Part shown: piece after piece, positions 8,756 through 15,949 of the stretch
Layout of the letters: the number at the start of each line of letters is the position of its first letter
How positions within the stretch are numbered: position 1 is the stretch's first letter
DNA from: Streptomyces phaeolivaceus
GTDB lineage: Bacteria; Actinomycetota; Actinomycetes; Streptomycetales; Streptomycetaceae
Reading direction: 5' to 3'
Assembly: GCF_009184865.1 (NCBI RefSeq)
Contig: NZ_CP045096.1
Span: forward strand, 2,232,001 to 2,296,000
DNA length: 64,000 nucleotides
Notes under the pieces: model-generated
Seen by the model: the letters and a program-made list of their open reading frames with translations, nothing else
Database searches by the model: none
What the model was told of the DNA's origin: nothing
Program-made: the position numbers and the translations under genes

Positions 8756-9766
8756 ATGGATCCGTTGCGCGCGCTCGTCCGTACCGCCCGGATGGCACGC
8801 CACACCGCACGGCTCGCCGCGGGACTGCCCGCCGACGACGAGGTGCTGCTCGACGCCCCCGACGAGCGGCTCGGCCCCGTGCTGGTGGCGGCCGGCCGCG
8901 GTGAGTACGCGCCCGCGGCGAAGCTGCTGGCGACCACCCGGGAGGCCGCCGAGTGGGAGAGCCGCGACCGGTACGCGCTGCGGCTCGCCGCCTTCGGCCA
9001 CGCGCGCGACGCCTGGCTGCGGGCCTGGCAGACGGCCGCCCCGCACGACCCGGACGTGCTGCTGATCAAGGCCGAGCTGGCGGTGGCGCGCGGCTGGCAC
9101 TCCCCCGCCCGGGTCGAACTGCTGCGCGAGGTCAATCCATTGATCGCTGCCGCCGCGGAGGGCGAGCCACGCGATCCGGTGCCCTGGCGGATCGCCCTCG
9201 ACCACGCCCGGGGCACGGGCCTCGGCCACGCCGGCTTCGAGCGGCTGTGGGCGGAGGCGGTCCGCCGCTCCCCGCACCACTACGGCTGCCATGTCTCCGC
9301 CCTGAAGTACCTCTCCGCCGCCTGGTACGGCTCGCACCGCGAGTGCTTCGACTTCGCCGAGCGGGCTGCCGAGGACGCCCTCCCCGGCTCCCTCGTCCGC
9401 GCCCTGCCGGTCCGGGCGGCCTTCTCGTACCTCACCGAGGGCGGCGGTGCCGTGATCCCGCGCGGGCGGCTGGACGAGGCGGCGGACGGCGCGATCGCGC
9501 TCTCCGCCGAGTACGCGCTCGGCGACCCCTGGCCGGCCGAGGTCCGCAATCTGCTGACCTATGTCCTGGTCCGCCTGGAGCGCTGGCCGGACGCCCTGGC
9601 CCAGCTGCGCATGATCGGCCCGTACGCCACGTCCTTCCCGTGGGACCGGGTGTCGGACGATCCGCTGGGCCAGTTCCTCCAGCTGCGGGACGGCGTACGG
9701 CTGGAGGTGGCGTGCTCGATGCCGCTGCGCGCACGGCCCGAGCGGCCTGCGCGGGCCGAAGGATAG
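8756..9766 (+). CDS. Helical-repeat (TPR-like) protein of unknown function
   Basis: The 336-residue product is Ala/Leu/Arg-rich and predicted to be mostly helical. It has repeat-like units such as GEYAPAAKLLATTREAAEWE, FGHARDAWLRAWQTAAPHDP and VLVRLERWPDALAQLRM that resemble degenerate tetratricopeptide repeats. There is no signal peptide and no membrane segment, so it is probably cytoplasmic and may mediate protein contacts. I do not recognise a catalytic motif. The ATG is preceded by GAAGGGGGCACGGCGCC, a good ribosome binding site. It lies 170 bp downstream of the membrane protein at 7003-8586 in the same direction. Confidence 0.6.
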   Translation: MDPLRALVRTARMARHTARLAAGLPADDEVLLDAPDERLGPVLVAAGRGEYAPAAKLLATTREAAEWESRDRYALRLAAFGHARDAWLRAWQTAAPHDPDVLLIKAELAVARGWHSPARVELLREVNPLIAAAAEGEPRDPVPWRIALDHARGTGLGHAGFERLWAEAVRRSPHHYGCHVSALKYLSAAWYGSHRECFDFAERAAEDALPGSLVRALPVRAAFSYLTEGGGAVIPRGRLDEAADGAIALSAEYALGDPWPAEVRNLLTYVLVRLERWPDALAQLRMIGPYATSFPWDRVSDDPLGQFLQLRDGVRLEVACSMPLRARPERPARAEG

Positions 9767-9836
9767 GCCTCACCTGAGGTCACCAAACGAATACGGGCGA
9801 ACGCGCGCGCCCCGACGACCATTAGGCTCTGGCCTC

Positions 9837-10577
9837 GTGACCACCGTCCGGCTGCCGCTCTTCCCCCTGAACTCGGTGTTGTACCCGGGGCTCGTGCTTC
9901 CTCTGAACATCTTCGAGGAGCGCTATCGCGCCATGATGCGCGAGTTGCTGAAGACCCCCGAGGACCAACCCCGCCGCTTCGCCGTCGTCGCCATCCGCGA
10001 CGGCCACGAGGTCGCGCAGAGCGCCCCCGGCATGCCGGATCCGACCGCCCTGCCCGAGCGGGGGCCGACCGCCGGTTTCGGCGACGAGCCGACGAAGGCG
10101 TTCCACTCCGTGGGCTGTATCGCGGACGCGGCGACCATCCGGGAGCGCGACAACGGCACGTTCGAGGTCCTCGCGACCGGTACCAGCCGGGTGCGCCTGC
10201 TCTCGGTGGACGCCTCGGGGCCGTTCCTGGTGGCGGACCTGGAGGAGCTGCCGGAGGACGCCGGGGACGAGGCGGGCGCGCTCGCCGAGGGTGTGCTGCG
10301 GGCGTTCCGCCAGTACCAGAAGCGGCTCGCGGGTGCCCGGGAGCGCTCGCTGTCGACGGGGGCGGACCTCCCGGACGAGCCGGCCGTCGTGTCGTATCTC
10401 ATCGCGGCGGCGATGATGCTCGACACGCCCGCCAAGCAGCGGCTCCTCCAGGCCCCGGACACCGCGTCCCGGCTGCGCGACGAGCTGAAACTGCTGCGCG
10501 CGGAGTCGGCGATCATCCGCAGCCTGCCGTCGCTGCCGGCGTCGGAGCTGACCCGCGGGCCGACGAGCCTCAACTGA
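9837..10577 (+). CDS. Lon substrate-binding (LON-domain) protein
   Basis: The 246-residue protein opens MTTVRLPLFPLNSVLYPGLV, then LPLNIFEERYRAMMREL. This is the hallmark of the Lon N-terminal (PUA-like) domain found alone, without the AAA+ or protease domains. Such free-standing LON-domain proteins are common in actinobacteria and may bind protein substrates or small molecules; their job is not established. Further LON-domain elements are FEVLATGTSRVRLL and FLVADLEELPED. The C-terminal helical region ends LPSLPASELTRGPTSLN. A GTG start fits the conserved N-terminus exactly. Confidence 0.85.
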   Translation: MTTVRLPLFPLNSVLYPGLVLPLNIFEERYRAMMRELLKTPEDQPRRFAVVAIRDGHEVAQSAPGMPDPTALPERGPTAGFGDEPTKAFHSVGCIADAATIRERDNGTFEVLATGTSRVRLLSVDASGPFLVADLEELPEDAGDEAGALAEGVLRAFRQYQKRLAGARERSLSTGADLPDEPAVVSYLIAAAMMLDTPAKQRLLQAPDTASRLRDELKLLRAESAIIRSLPSLPASELTRGPTSLN

Positions 10578-10714
10578 TCCCGTGATCCCGATGATCCCGA
10601 CCGGCACACGCGAGAAGGCTGAAACCGAGGACCGATGCCGAAGACCGATAGCGAAGGCTGATAGCGAAGAAGGCGAAGAAGCAGCAGTCGGGCGGGGGTG
10701 GCACGCCCGCGACG

Positions 10715-11167
10715 GTGGCTCTGACCACGGCGGGCGTGGAGTTCACCGTGCACGCCTACGAGCATGATCCGGCGCATCCGTCCTACGGCGAGGAGGCGGC
10801 CGAGGCGATGGGCGTGTCGCCCGGGCGGGTGTTCAAGACCCTGGTGGCGGACGTGGACGGCGCGCTCGTGGTCGCGGTCGTGCCGGTGGCGGGGTCGCTG
10901 GACCTGAAGTCGCTGGCGGCGGCGGTCGGCGGCAAGCGGGCGGCGATGGCCGACCCGGCGCTCGCGGAGCGCACGACGGGGTATGTGCGGGGCGGTATCT
11001 CCCCGCTCGGCCAGCGCAAGAAGCTCCGCACGGTGCTGGACGTGTCGGCGGACGCCCACGCCACGGTGTGCGTGTCCGCCGGGCGCCGCGGTCTGGAGGT
11101 CGAGCTGTCCCCACGGGATCTGCTGACGCTCACGGAGGCGGTGTTCGCGCCCATCGGGCGCGCGTAG
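10715..11167 (+). CDS. ybaK: YbaK/EbsC-type Cys-tRNA(Pro) deacylase
   Basis: The protein shows the YbaK fold: FTVHAYEHDPAHPSYGEEAA, VFKTLVADVDG, DLKSLAAAVGGKRAAMADP, TGYVRGGISPLGQRKKL, and a C-terminal GLEVELSPRDLL. The conserved lysines in FKTL and GGKRA match YbaK. It acts in trans to hydrolyse Cys misattached to tRNA-Pro. The first standard start codon in frame is the GTG at 10715 (150 aa), but homology extends 18 codons upstream to an ATA at 10661. The intervening frame reads AKKAKKQQSGGGGTPAT and matches the family's N-terminal helix. The real start may therefore be 10661 (ATA) or 10658 (CTG); a TAG closes the frame just before. Confidence 0.85.
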   Translation: MALTTAGVEFTVHAYEHDPAHPSYGEEAAEAMGVSPGRVFKTLVADVDGALVVAVVPVAGSLDLKSLAAAVGGKRAAMADPALAERTTGYVRGGISPLGQRKKLRTVLDVSADAHATVCVSAGRRGLEVELSPRDLLTLTEAVFAPIGRA

Positions 11168-11208
11168 CGTTCTTGGCTGCCGCGGCGAGTACGTCGGCTG
11201 CGGGTCCC

Positions 11209-11374
11209 GTGGGGCTTCTCGCGCAGTTCCCCGCGCCCCTGAAAGAACAGACCCTGCGGGCCTGGAAGACCAGCCCTCTGCGGGCTTGAAAGCGCGACGG
11301 GGCCGCGGGCCTGAAAAGCAGCGGGCGCAGCCCCTGCTTTTCAGGGGCGCGGGGAACTGCGCGAGAAGCCCCAC
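11209..11374. repeat. Long-range perfect inverted repeat with nested hairpin between convergent genes
   Basis: A 36-bp sequence at 11209-11244 recurs as its exact reverse complement at 11339-11374; its core contains GCGCAGTTCCCCGCGCCCCT. Between the arms a second hairpin can form (CCTGAAAAGCAG with CTGCTTTTCAGG, about 11310-11345) that competes with the right arm. It lies between the stop of ybaK (11167) and the stop of the convergent membrane-protein gene (11411). A terminator function for both directions is likely. The same GGGGAACTGCGCGA-type unit appears degenerate at 14124-14140. Confidence 0.8.
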
Positions 11375-11410
11375 CGGACCCCCAGCCGCCAGGCAACCCG
11401 CACCCCCGAG

Positions 11411-12067
11411 CTATGAGGCGCCCAACATCGACTCGTGCTCCAGCGGCTCCGGATCACGCGGCCCGAACAACGCCGTCAACCCGAGGTGCACCACCAGCCC
11501 CGCCAACGGCCACGCCAACAACGCCCCCTTCGCCGCGAGCTTCAGCGGCGCCGAGAACGTCACCCCCTGCCCCACTTCCTTCGCCCGCGCCGCGACATCC
11601 GTCTCGGGCCCGAGCCACACCCCGAGCCGCCACGCCAGCACGGCCCCCAGCAGCCCGCCGACCAGCAGCGCCACGACCAGCGGCACCCCGCCGCGCCGGC
11701 GCAGCAGGAAGACAACGAGCCCACTGAGCGCACCCGCGCCCAGGGCCAGCAGCGTGAACGTCCCGTCGACCCCGACGGCCTGTTCGCCCTCGGTGTCCCT
11801 GAAGTAGACCGCCGACCCGTCGGAGACGAGCGGTACGTGCGGCGCGAGCCACCACCACAGAAGACCGAGCAGCGCGCCCCCGAGCAAGGCCATGACCACG
11901 GTGGCGACGGCGGCCTCGATCAGCTCGGTCCGCAGTCCGGGCCCGGCCGGCTTCTCCGGCTCGTACCAGAGCGCGGACTCGCCCCCACCGCTGGTGGGCG
12001 GTGCTGCCCACGGGTCGTTCGGGGACTGGTTGTGCGGCGGCGGAGGGGGAGTCAACGGTGCGGTCAC
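11411..12067 (-). CDS. Proline-rich membrane protein (DUF2567-like), next to an ABC exporter
   Basis: The 218-residue product begins with a Pro-rich cytoplasmic leader (MTAPLTPPPPPHNQSPNDPW). It has about four membrane segments, including ATVVMALLGGALLGLLWWWL, FTLLALGAGALSGLVVFLL, VALLVGGLLGAVLAWRLGVW and AAKGALLAWPLAGLVVHLGL. Between the first two lies a short extracytoplasmic segment with SDGSAVYFRDTEGEQ. The architecture fits the actinobacterial DUF2567 group, which has no known function; I am only moderately sure of that assignment. The GTG start is set by the Pro-rich N-terminus and the end of the upstream permease gene 35 bp away. The stop overlaps a dispersed 21-bp repeat. Confidence 0.65.
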   Translation of the reverse strand: MTAPLTPPPPPHNQSPNDPWAAPPTSGGGESALWYEPEKPAGPGLRTELIEAAVATVVMALLGGALLGLLWWWLAPHVPLVSDGSAVYFRDTEGEQAVGVDGTFTLLALGAGALSGLVVFLLRRRGGVPLVVALLVGGLLGAVLAWRLGVWLGPETDVAARAKEVGQGVTFSAPLKLAAKGALLAWPLAGLVVHLGLTALFGPRDPEPLEHESMLGAS

Positions 12068-12101
12068 CCTGCCATCGTGCCAGGCGCGGCTGTGCGCCGC
12101 G

Positions 12102-12926
12102 TCACCGGACGGCGGCCCGCCGGTACGCCCAGGTGGCGACGGCGAGCGAGACGACCCCGACGCCCGCGCACACGGCGAGGTCACCGAGCACGAACGCCCA
12201 GTCGGGGTCCGGTTCGAAGGTCCGTGCGAGGGCCTCCACACCGTAGGTCGAGGGCAGCAGGTCCCGCGCGAACCGGACGAAGCCCGGCATCCGGTCGGCC
12301 GGCAGCACACCGAGGAGCAGCGCGGCCGACATGCCGAGCTGCCCGAGCACGGTGGCGAGTTCCGGGCGCGGGGCGAGCAGGCCCAGCGCGGCGCCCAGCC
12401 CGGCGAGCGCGGCCCCGGCGAGCGGGATCACGGCGGCGAGCACCCAGAGGTGGGTCAGCGGCAGCCCGAAGAGGACACAGCCGAAGACGGCGGTCACGAC
12501 GGTGCCGGGGACGGTGAAGGAGGCGTACGCGCCCGCCGCGCCCAGCACCACGGCCGCGGGCGGCACGGGCAGCGTCGCGTAGTGGTCGAGGCCGCCGCTG
12601 GAGCGCAGCTGCCCGAAGTACTGGGCCAGCAGGTTCAGCGCGACGAAGGCGACGACGAGCACCGCCGAACCGGCGACCACCGCGTGCGCCTCGGCCCCGC
12701 CGTCGACCACTCCGCGCATCAGGATCATGATCCCGACGGACTGGAAGGTGGCGACGAAGAGCAGGGGGATCCGTGCGACCCGCGCCCGGGAGAGCTGTGC
12801 CACGTACACCGCGCACAGGGCCGGCCACAGGCGCGCGCGGGGCCCCAGTTCGGCGGCTCCGCGCTCCACGCGCTGCTCTACGGCCAGGGCCTTGCCCGGC
12901 AGGATCTCGGCGGGTACGACACTCAC
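12102..12926 (-). CDS. ABC-2 type transporter permease
   Basis: The 274-residue protein has about six hydrophobic segments, among them IPLLFVATFQSVGIMILMRG, AVVAGSAVLVVAFVALNLLA, TVVTAVFGCVLFGLPL, WVLAAVIPLAGAALAGLG, and a last helix ending VVSLAVATWAYRRAAVR. It also has the amphipathic DLLPSTYGVEALARTF loop typical of ABC-2 permeases. The substrate is unknown. The GTG start at 12926 has GGGGAG nine bases upstream; the in-frame ATG at 12962 has no such site. It lies 106 bp downstream of the ATPase gene, with which it presumably forms a drug- or lipid-type exporter. Confidence 0.85.
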   Translation of the reverse strand: MSVVPAEILPGKALAVEQRVERGAAELGPRARLWPALCAVYVAQLSRARVARIPLLFVATFQSVGIMILMRGVVDGGAEAHAVVAGSAVLVVAFVALNLLAQYFGQLRSSGGLDHYATLPVPPAAVVLGAAGAYASFTVPGTVVTAVFGCVLFGLPLTHLWVLAAVIPLAGAALAGLGAALGLLAPRPELATVLGQLGMSAALLLGVLPADRMPGFVRFARDLLPSTYGVEALARTFEPDPDWAFVLGDLAVCAGVGVVSLAVATWAYRRAAVR

Positions 12927-13032
12927 GTCGAGTTGCTCCCCTTCGCTTCGGCTGTCGCCCATTTTCGTACGGCTGCGGCAGCCCTGCCGTTCACGTCCGC
13001 TTCGACTGTTCTCCGGCTCACGCCCGCGTCCC

Positions 13033-14058
13033 TCACCCCTTGACCAGTCCCTGTGCGCTGCCCGCGCTGCCGCCGAGGGCCAGATAGACATCCTCCAGGC
13101 TCGGCGTGGCGAGGGTGAAGTCGTCGAGCGCCACGAAGGCAGCGCCGCCGGTGACGGTGGCCACCACCGCGCGCGCCTCCTCGGGGGCGAGCCGGAGCGT
13201 CCAGCGGCGTCCGGACTCCACGGCGCGCGGGCGGAGCGCGGCGACCTCGGGCACGTCCAGCGGGGCCTTCTCCCGCCACACCAGCTCGACGCGGACCTCG
13301 CCCGCGACCTGCTCCTTCAGTCCGGTCGGCGTGTCGCAGGCGATGACCCGCCCTTCGTCGAGGACGGCGACCCGGTCGAGCACGGTCTCGGCCTCGATGA
13401 CGTTGTGGGTGACCAGCAGGACCGTGGTGCCCGACCGGTCGCGCCGCCGGTCGACGGCGGCCCATACGGCGCGCCGGGCCACCGGGTCCATGCCGCTGGT
13501 GGGTTCGTCGAGCACGAGCAGGGGCCGCTCCCCGACGAGCGCGGTGGCGAAGCAGGCGAGCCGTCGCTGTCCGCCGGACAGCTTCTTCAGGGGCCGTGAG
13601 GCCAGCTCGGTCAGCCCCAGCTCCTCCAGCACCGCGTCCCGCTCGGCCCGCGCGCGCCGTACCTCCAGGCCGCGCAGCCGTCCGGTGGTCTCGGCTGCGA
13701 GCGCCACGGTCAGTTCATCGAGGGCGGTCGACTCCTGCCCGAGGTAGGCGAGGATCCGGGAGGCCCGCTCGGGGTGCCGCACGATGTCGTGGCCCAGGAT
13801 CTCGACGGTGCCGTCGTCGGGCCGCATCAGCCCGGTCAGCTGCCGTACGAGGGTGGTCTTGCCCGCCCCGTTGGGCCCGAGCAGTCCGAAGATCTCGCCG
13901 CGCCGGACCTCCAGCGCCACCGCGTCGTTGGCGCGTACCTCGGGGGTCCCCGGCGCACCCCGCCGTCCCCGGGTCGCCGGATACGTCTTGGTGAGCCCCC
14001 GCACAGCACACACGACATCCCCACCGTGCCGGATCGCCTGTGCGGTACGCGTACTCAC
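13033..14058 (-). CDS. ABC transporter ATP-binding protein
   Basis: A DrrA-like ATPase of 341 residues. It has Walker A LLGPNGAGKTTLVRQL, Q-loop AYLGQEST, signature KKLSGGQRRLACFATAL, Walker B LLVLDEPTSGMD and the switch His in LLVTHNVIEAE. A C-terminal accessory domain of about 80 residues (from ACDTPTGLKEQVAGEVRVEL) is usual for exporters of this kind. An insertion between the first two strands (ATRGRRGAPGTPEVRANDAV) is Streptomyces-like. The start is the GTG giving MSTRTAQAIRHGGDVVCAVR. It is the first gene of a three-gene minus-strand unit with the permease and the DUF2567-like protein. Confidence 0.9.
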   Translation of the reverse strand: MSTRTAQAIRHGGDVVCAVRGLTKTYPATRGRRGAPGTPEVRANDAVALEVRRGEIFGLLGPNGAGKTTLVRQLTGLMRPDDGTVEILGHDIVRHPERASRILAYLGQESTALDELTVALAAETTGRLRGLEVRRARAERDAVLEELGLTELASRPLKKLSGGQRRLACFATALVGERPLLVLDEPTSGMDPVARRAVWAAVDRRRDRSGTTVLLVTHNVIEAETVLDRVAVLDEGRVIACDTPTGLKEQVAGEVRVELVWREKAPLDVPEVAALRPRAVESGRRWTLRLAPEEARAVVATVTGGAAFVALDDFTLATPSLEDVYLALGGSAGSAQGLVKG

Positions 14059-14112
14059 GAGGGACGAGCCTACGGGGTCGGGGGCACGGTTTTTCCGCCG
14101 GGTCACCCCAGC

Positions 14113-14131
14113 CGCGCCCCTCAGGGGCGCG
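14113..14131 (-). terminator. Hairpin downstream of the NYN-domain gene, part of a dispersed repeat
   Basis: CGCGCCCC (14113-14120) pairs with GGGGCGCG (14124-14131) around a TCA loop. It lies 73 bp past the NYN gene's stop and 55 bp before the ABC ATPase start, so it can end the NYN transcript. The right arm continues into AGGAACTGCGCGACCAGCCAC, a diverged copy of the repeat at 11339-11374. Confidence 0.6.
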
Positions 14132-14203
14132 AGGAACTGCGCGACCAGCCACAACGAACGCGCGCCCGCCCGCGAACAGGCGCCCCCGAGCTACCAGGCG
14201 CCC

Positions 14204-15436
14204 CTAACGCTCCCCCGCCGGCGCGTGCTCGACCCCCGTCCGCGCGTCGATCTCCCGCCAGAACCCGGCCCTGATCGCATACCGATCGTGCTCATCGATC
14301 TGGTCGTCCTTGTGCGCCAGCAGCCCGAACCGCGCCGCGTACCGCAACAGCTCCCCGTCCACCCGATGCGGCACCCGCGGATACATCGTCGACAGCTTCT
14401 GCAGATGCGTCTGGTCGGTCAGCCGCGCCATCCACCGTCGAGCGAACACCTGTCCGACCTCGAAGGGGTCGCCCCCCACGGTCGTGATGTCCTCCTCCCG
14501 GTCGGCCCATCGCTGCTCCGCCGTCGTCAGCTGCGCCAGCGTCGGCATGGCCGCCGCCTCCGGCGGCTCCGCCGCGCCCCCGGGCCGGTCCACCCACCCC
14601 TTGTCGGAGGACCACCGCAGAGTCGCGGTCGTCGGATGCTGCACGGCGTGCGCTCCGGGCCCGCGCATCGCCGCCAGATCCTTCGGCGTCGGTACGCCCT
14701 TGGAGGTGGCCGCCCGCTCGTCGGCGCCGTTGCGTCCGGCGCCCGCCGCCGAGGCGTGCTCCGGCTCCCCGGTCTGCCGCTCGGCGGCGGCGGCGAGGGC
14801 CGACTCGGGCAGCGGCGCCGAGAGGATCGCGGCGATCTCCGGGCGCGGCACCGGCTGCGGTGCGCAGACGCCGCCGATGTCCTTGGCCCGTACCGCCTTG
14901 GTGATCCAGATCCGGTCGAGCACGCGCCGCTCGTCGGCCTCGGCGACCAGGTCCTCGGACTGGTTGTAGTCGCCGTCGGCGGCCTGCACGGCCCACAGAT
15001 GGACGGCGACGCCGTGCTCCTTGGCGGCCATCATGCCCGGCAGCAGATCGCCGTCGCCGGTCACCAGGACCACGTCGGAGCAGGCGCGATTGCGGGCCAG
15101 TTCGGTGAGTTCGGCGTGCATGGCGGCGTCCACGCCCTTCTGCGCCCAGCGCCCGTCGCTGCGGGTCAGCGCGCCGAGGCGGACGGTGACCCGGGGCATC
15201 ACGCGCAGTCGGCGGTGCTCGGGCTGCGGGACGCGGTCGGGGGCGCCGTCGAACCAGTAGATGCGCAGCAACGGCCGCTCGGTGTCGGCCTCGGCGCGCT
15301 CGCGCAACCCCTGGATGAGGGCGGCGTGATCGACGGTGATGCGGGAGCGGGAGGGTTCCCCGGCGAGGAGGCTGGCGGCCGCGCCGAGCAGATACCCGGC
15401 GTCCACCAGGACGATGCAGCGGTCCACGCGATCCAC
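14204..15436 (-). CDS. NYN-domain (PIN-like) putative RNase
   Basis: The 410-residue protein has an N-terminal NYN domain of about 185 residues: CIVLVDAGYLLGAAASLLAG, RIYWFDGAP, a loop with KGVDAAMHAELTELAR, and DVVLVTGDGDLLPGMMAAKE. These provide the spaced acidic residues of the PIN/NYN metal-dependent nuclease site. The rest is a long Ala/Pro/Glu-rich linker and a C-terminal conserved helical region beginning about ITTVGGDPFEVGQVFARRW. NYN proteins are predicted RNases, often in RNA turnover; the target here is unknown. The GTG start gives MDRVDRCIVLVDAGYL; a second GTG three codons later is possible. Confidence 0.82.
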   Translation of the reverse strand: MDRVDRCIVLVDAGYLLGAAASLLAGEPSRSRITVDHAALIQGLRERAEADTERPLLRIYWFDGAPDRVPQPEHRRLRVMPRVTVRLGALTRSDGRWAQKGVDAAMHAELTELARNRACSDVVLVTGDGDLLPGMMAAKEHGVAVHLWAVQAADGDYNQSEDLVAEADERRVLDRIWITKAVRAKDIGGVCAPQPVPRPEIAAILSAPLPESALAAAAERQTGEPEHASAAGAGRNGADERAATSKGVPTPKDLAAMRGPGAHAVQHPTTATLRWSSDKGWVDRPGGAAEPPEAAAMPTLAQLTTAEQRWADREEDITTVGGDPFEVGQVFARRWMARLTDQTHLQKLSTMYPRVPHRVDGELLRYAARFGLLAHKDDQIDEHDRYAIRAGFWREIDARTGVEHAPAGER

Positions 15437-15670
15437 CCTCTTTCCGGGAGGTTTGCTTCGGGCTTCCTTCGAGTCTGCCCGACCGCGCGGAGGTTAACGG
15501 CCGGAACTCGATCTTCGGCGTGGCGTGTGCGCCGCGCGCCCCCTCCCGTACGGCACACGGTCCGACAACTCTCGTCACGGACGGTGATTTTCCGAAATGC
15601 GCGCCCTGTCATGCTATGTGAGTCTGGTCGCGGCCCTGGCCCCTAGACCCCCTTCAGGAGGCAGATCACC

Positions 15671-15835
15671 ATGGCCAAGAACAAGAAGCAGGACCGTAAG
15701 CAGCCGCAGTCCGAGCGTGGTCAGCAGGAGGCCCAGCAGTCTTCGCTGGAGTCGCAGGCCGAACAGCGCGCGACCCAGGTGACCCCCGGCGACATGGCCC
15801 GCAAGGGTCGGCAGAAGCGCTTCGGTCACAACTGA
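15671..15835 (+). CDS. 54-residue basic, Gln/Lys/Arg-rich small protein
   Basis: The product begins MAKNKKQDRKQPQSERGQQE and ends MARKGRQKRFGHN. It is highly charged and Gln-rich, has no hydrophobic segment, and is probably disordered. A strong AGGAGG sits nine bases before the ATG and a perfect palindromic terminator follows at 15870, so the gene is convincingly real despite its size. Small conserved proteins of this composition occur in Streptomyces, but I know no function. The basic C-terminus would suit nucleic-acid or ribosome binding; that is speculation. Confidence 0.82.
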   Translation: MAKNKKQDRKQPQSERGQQEAQQSSLESQAEQRATQVTPGDMARKGRQKRFGHN

Positions 15836-15869
15836 CATGGCGGGACGGGCTGTTGAGGCCCGAGCACAC

Positions 15870-15905
15870 CGAGGGGCGCATCCGATGCATCGGATGCGCC
15901 CCTCG
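15870..15905. terminator. Perfect 36-bp palindromic terminator between the small protein gene and dnaE
   Basis: The whole of 15870-15905 is a perfect palindrome with arms CGAGGGGCGCATCCGA and TCGGATGCGCCCCTCG around TGCA. It sits between convergent stop codons (15835 and 15950). A bidirectional terminator is the natural reading. Confidence 0.85.
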
Positions 15906-15949
15906 CGCTCCACGCGCCCGTCGGTCCGTCCGGGTCCGCCGGGCCCCGC

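Noticed and set aside
10582..10767. A 61-codon ORF before ybaK
   Set aside because: It is out of frame with YbaK homology and overlaps its conserved N-terminal region.
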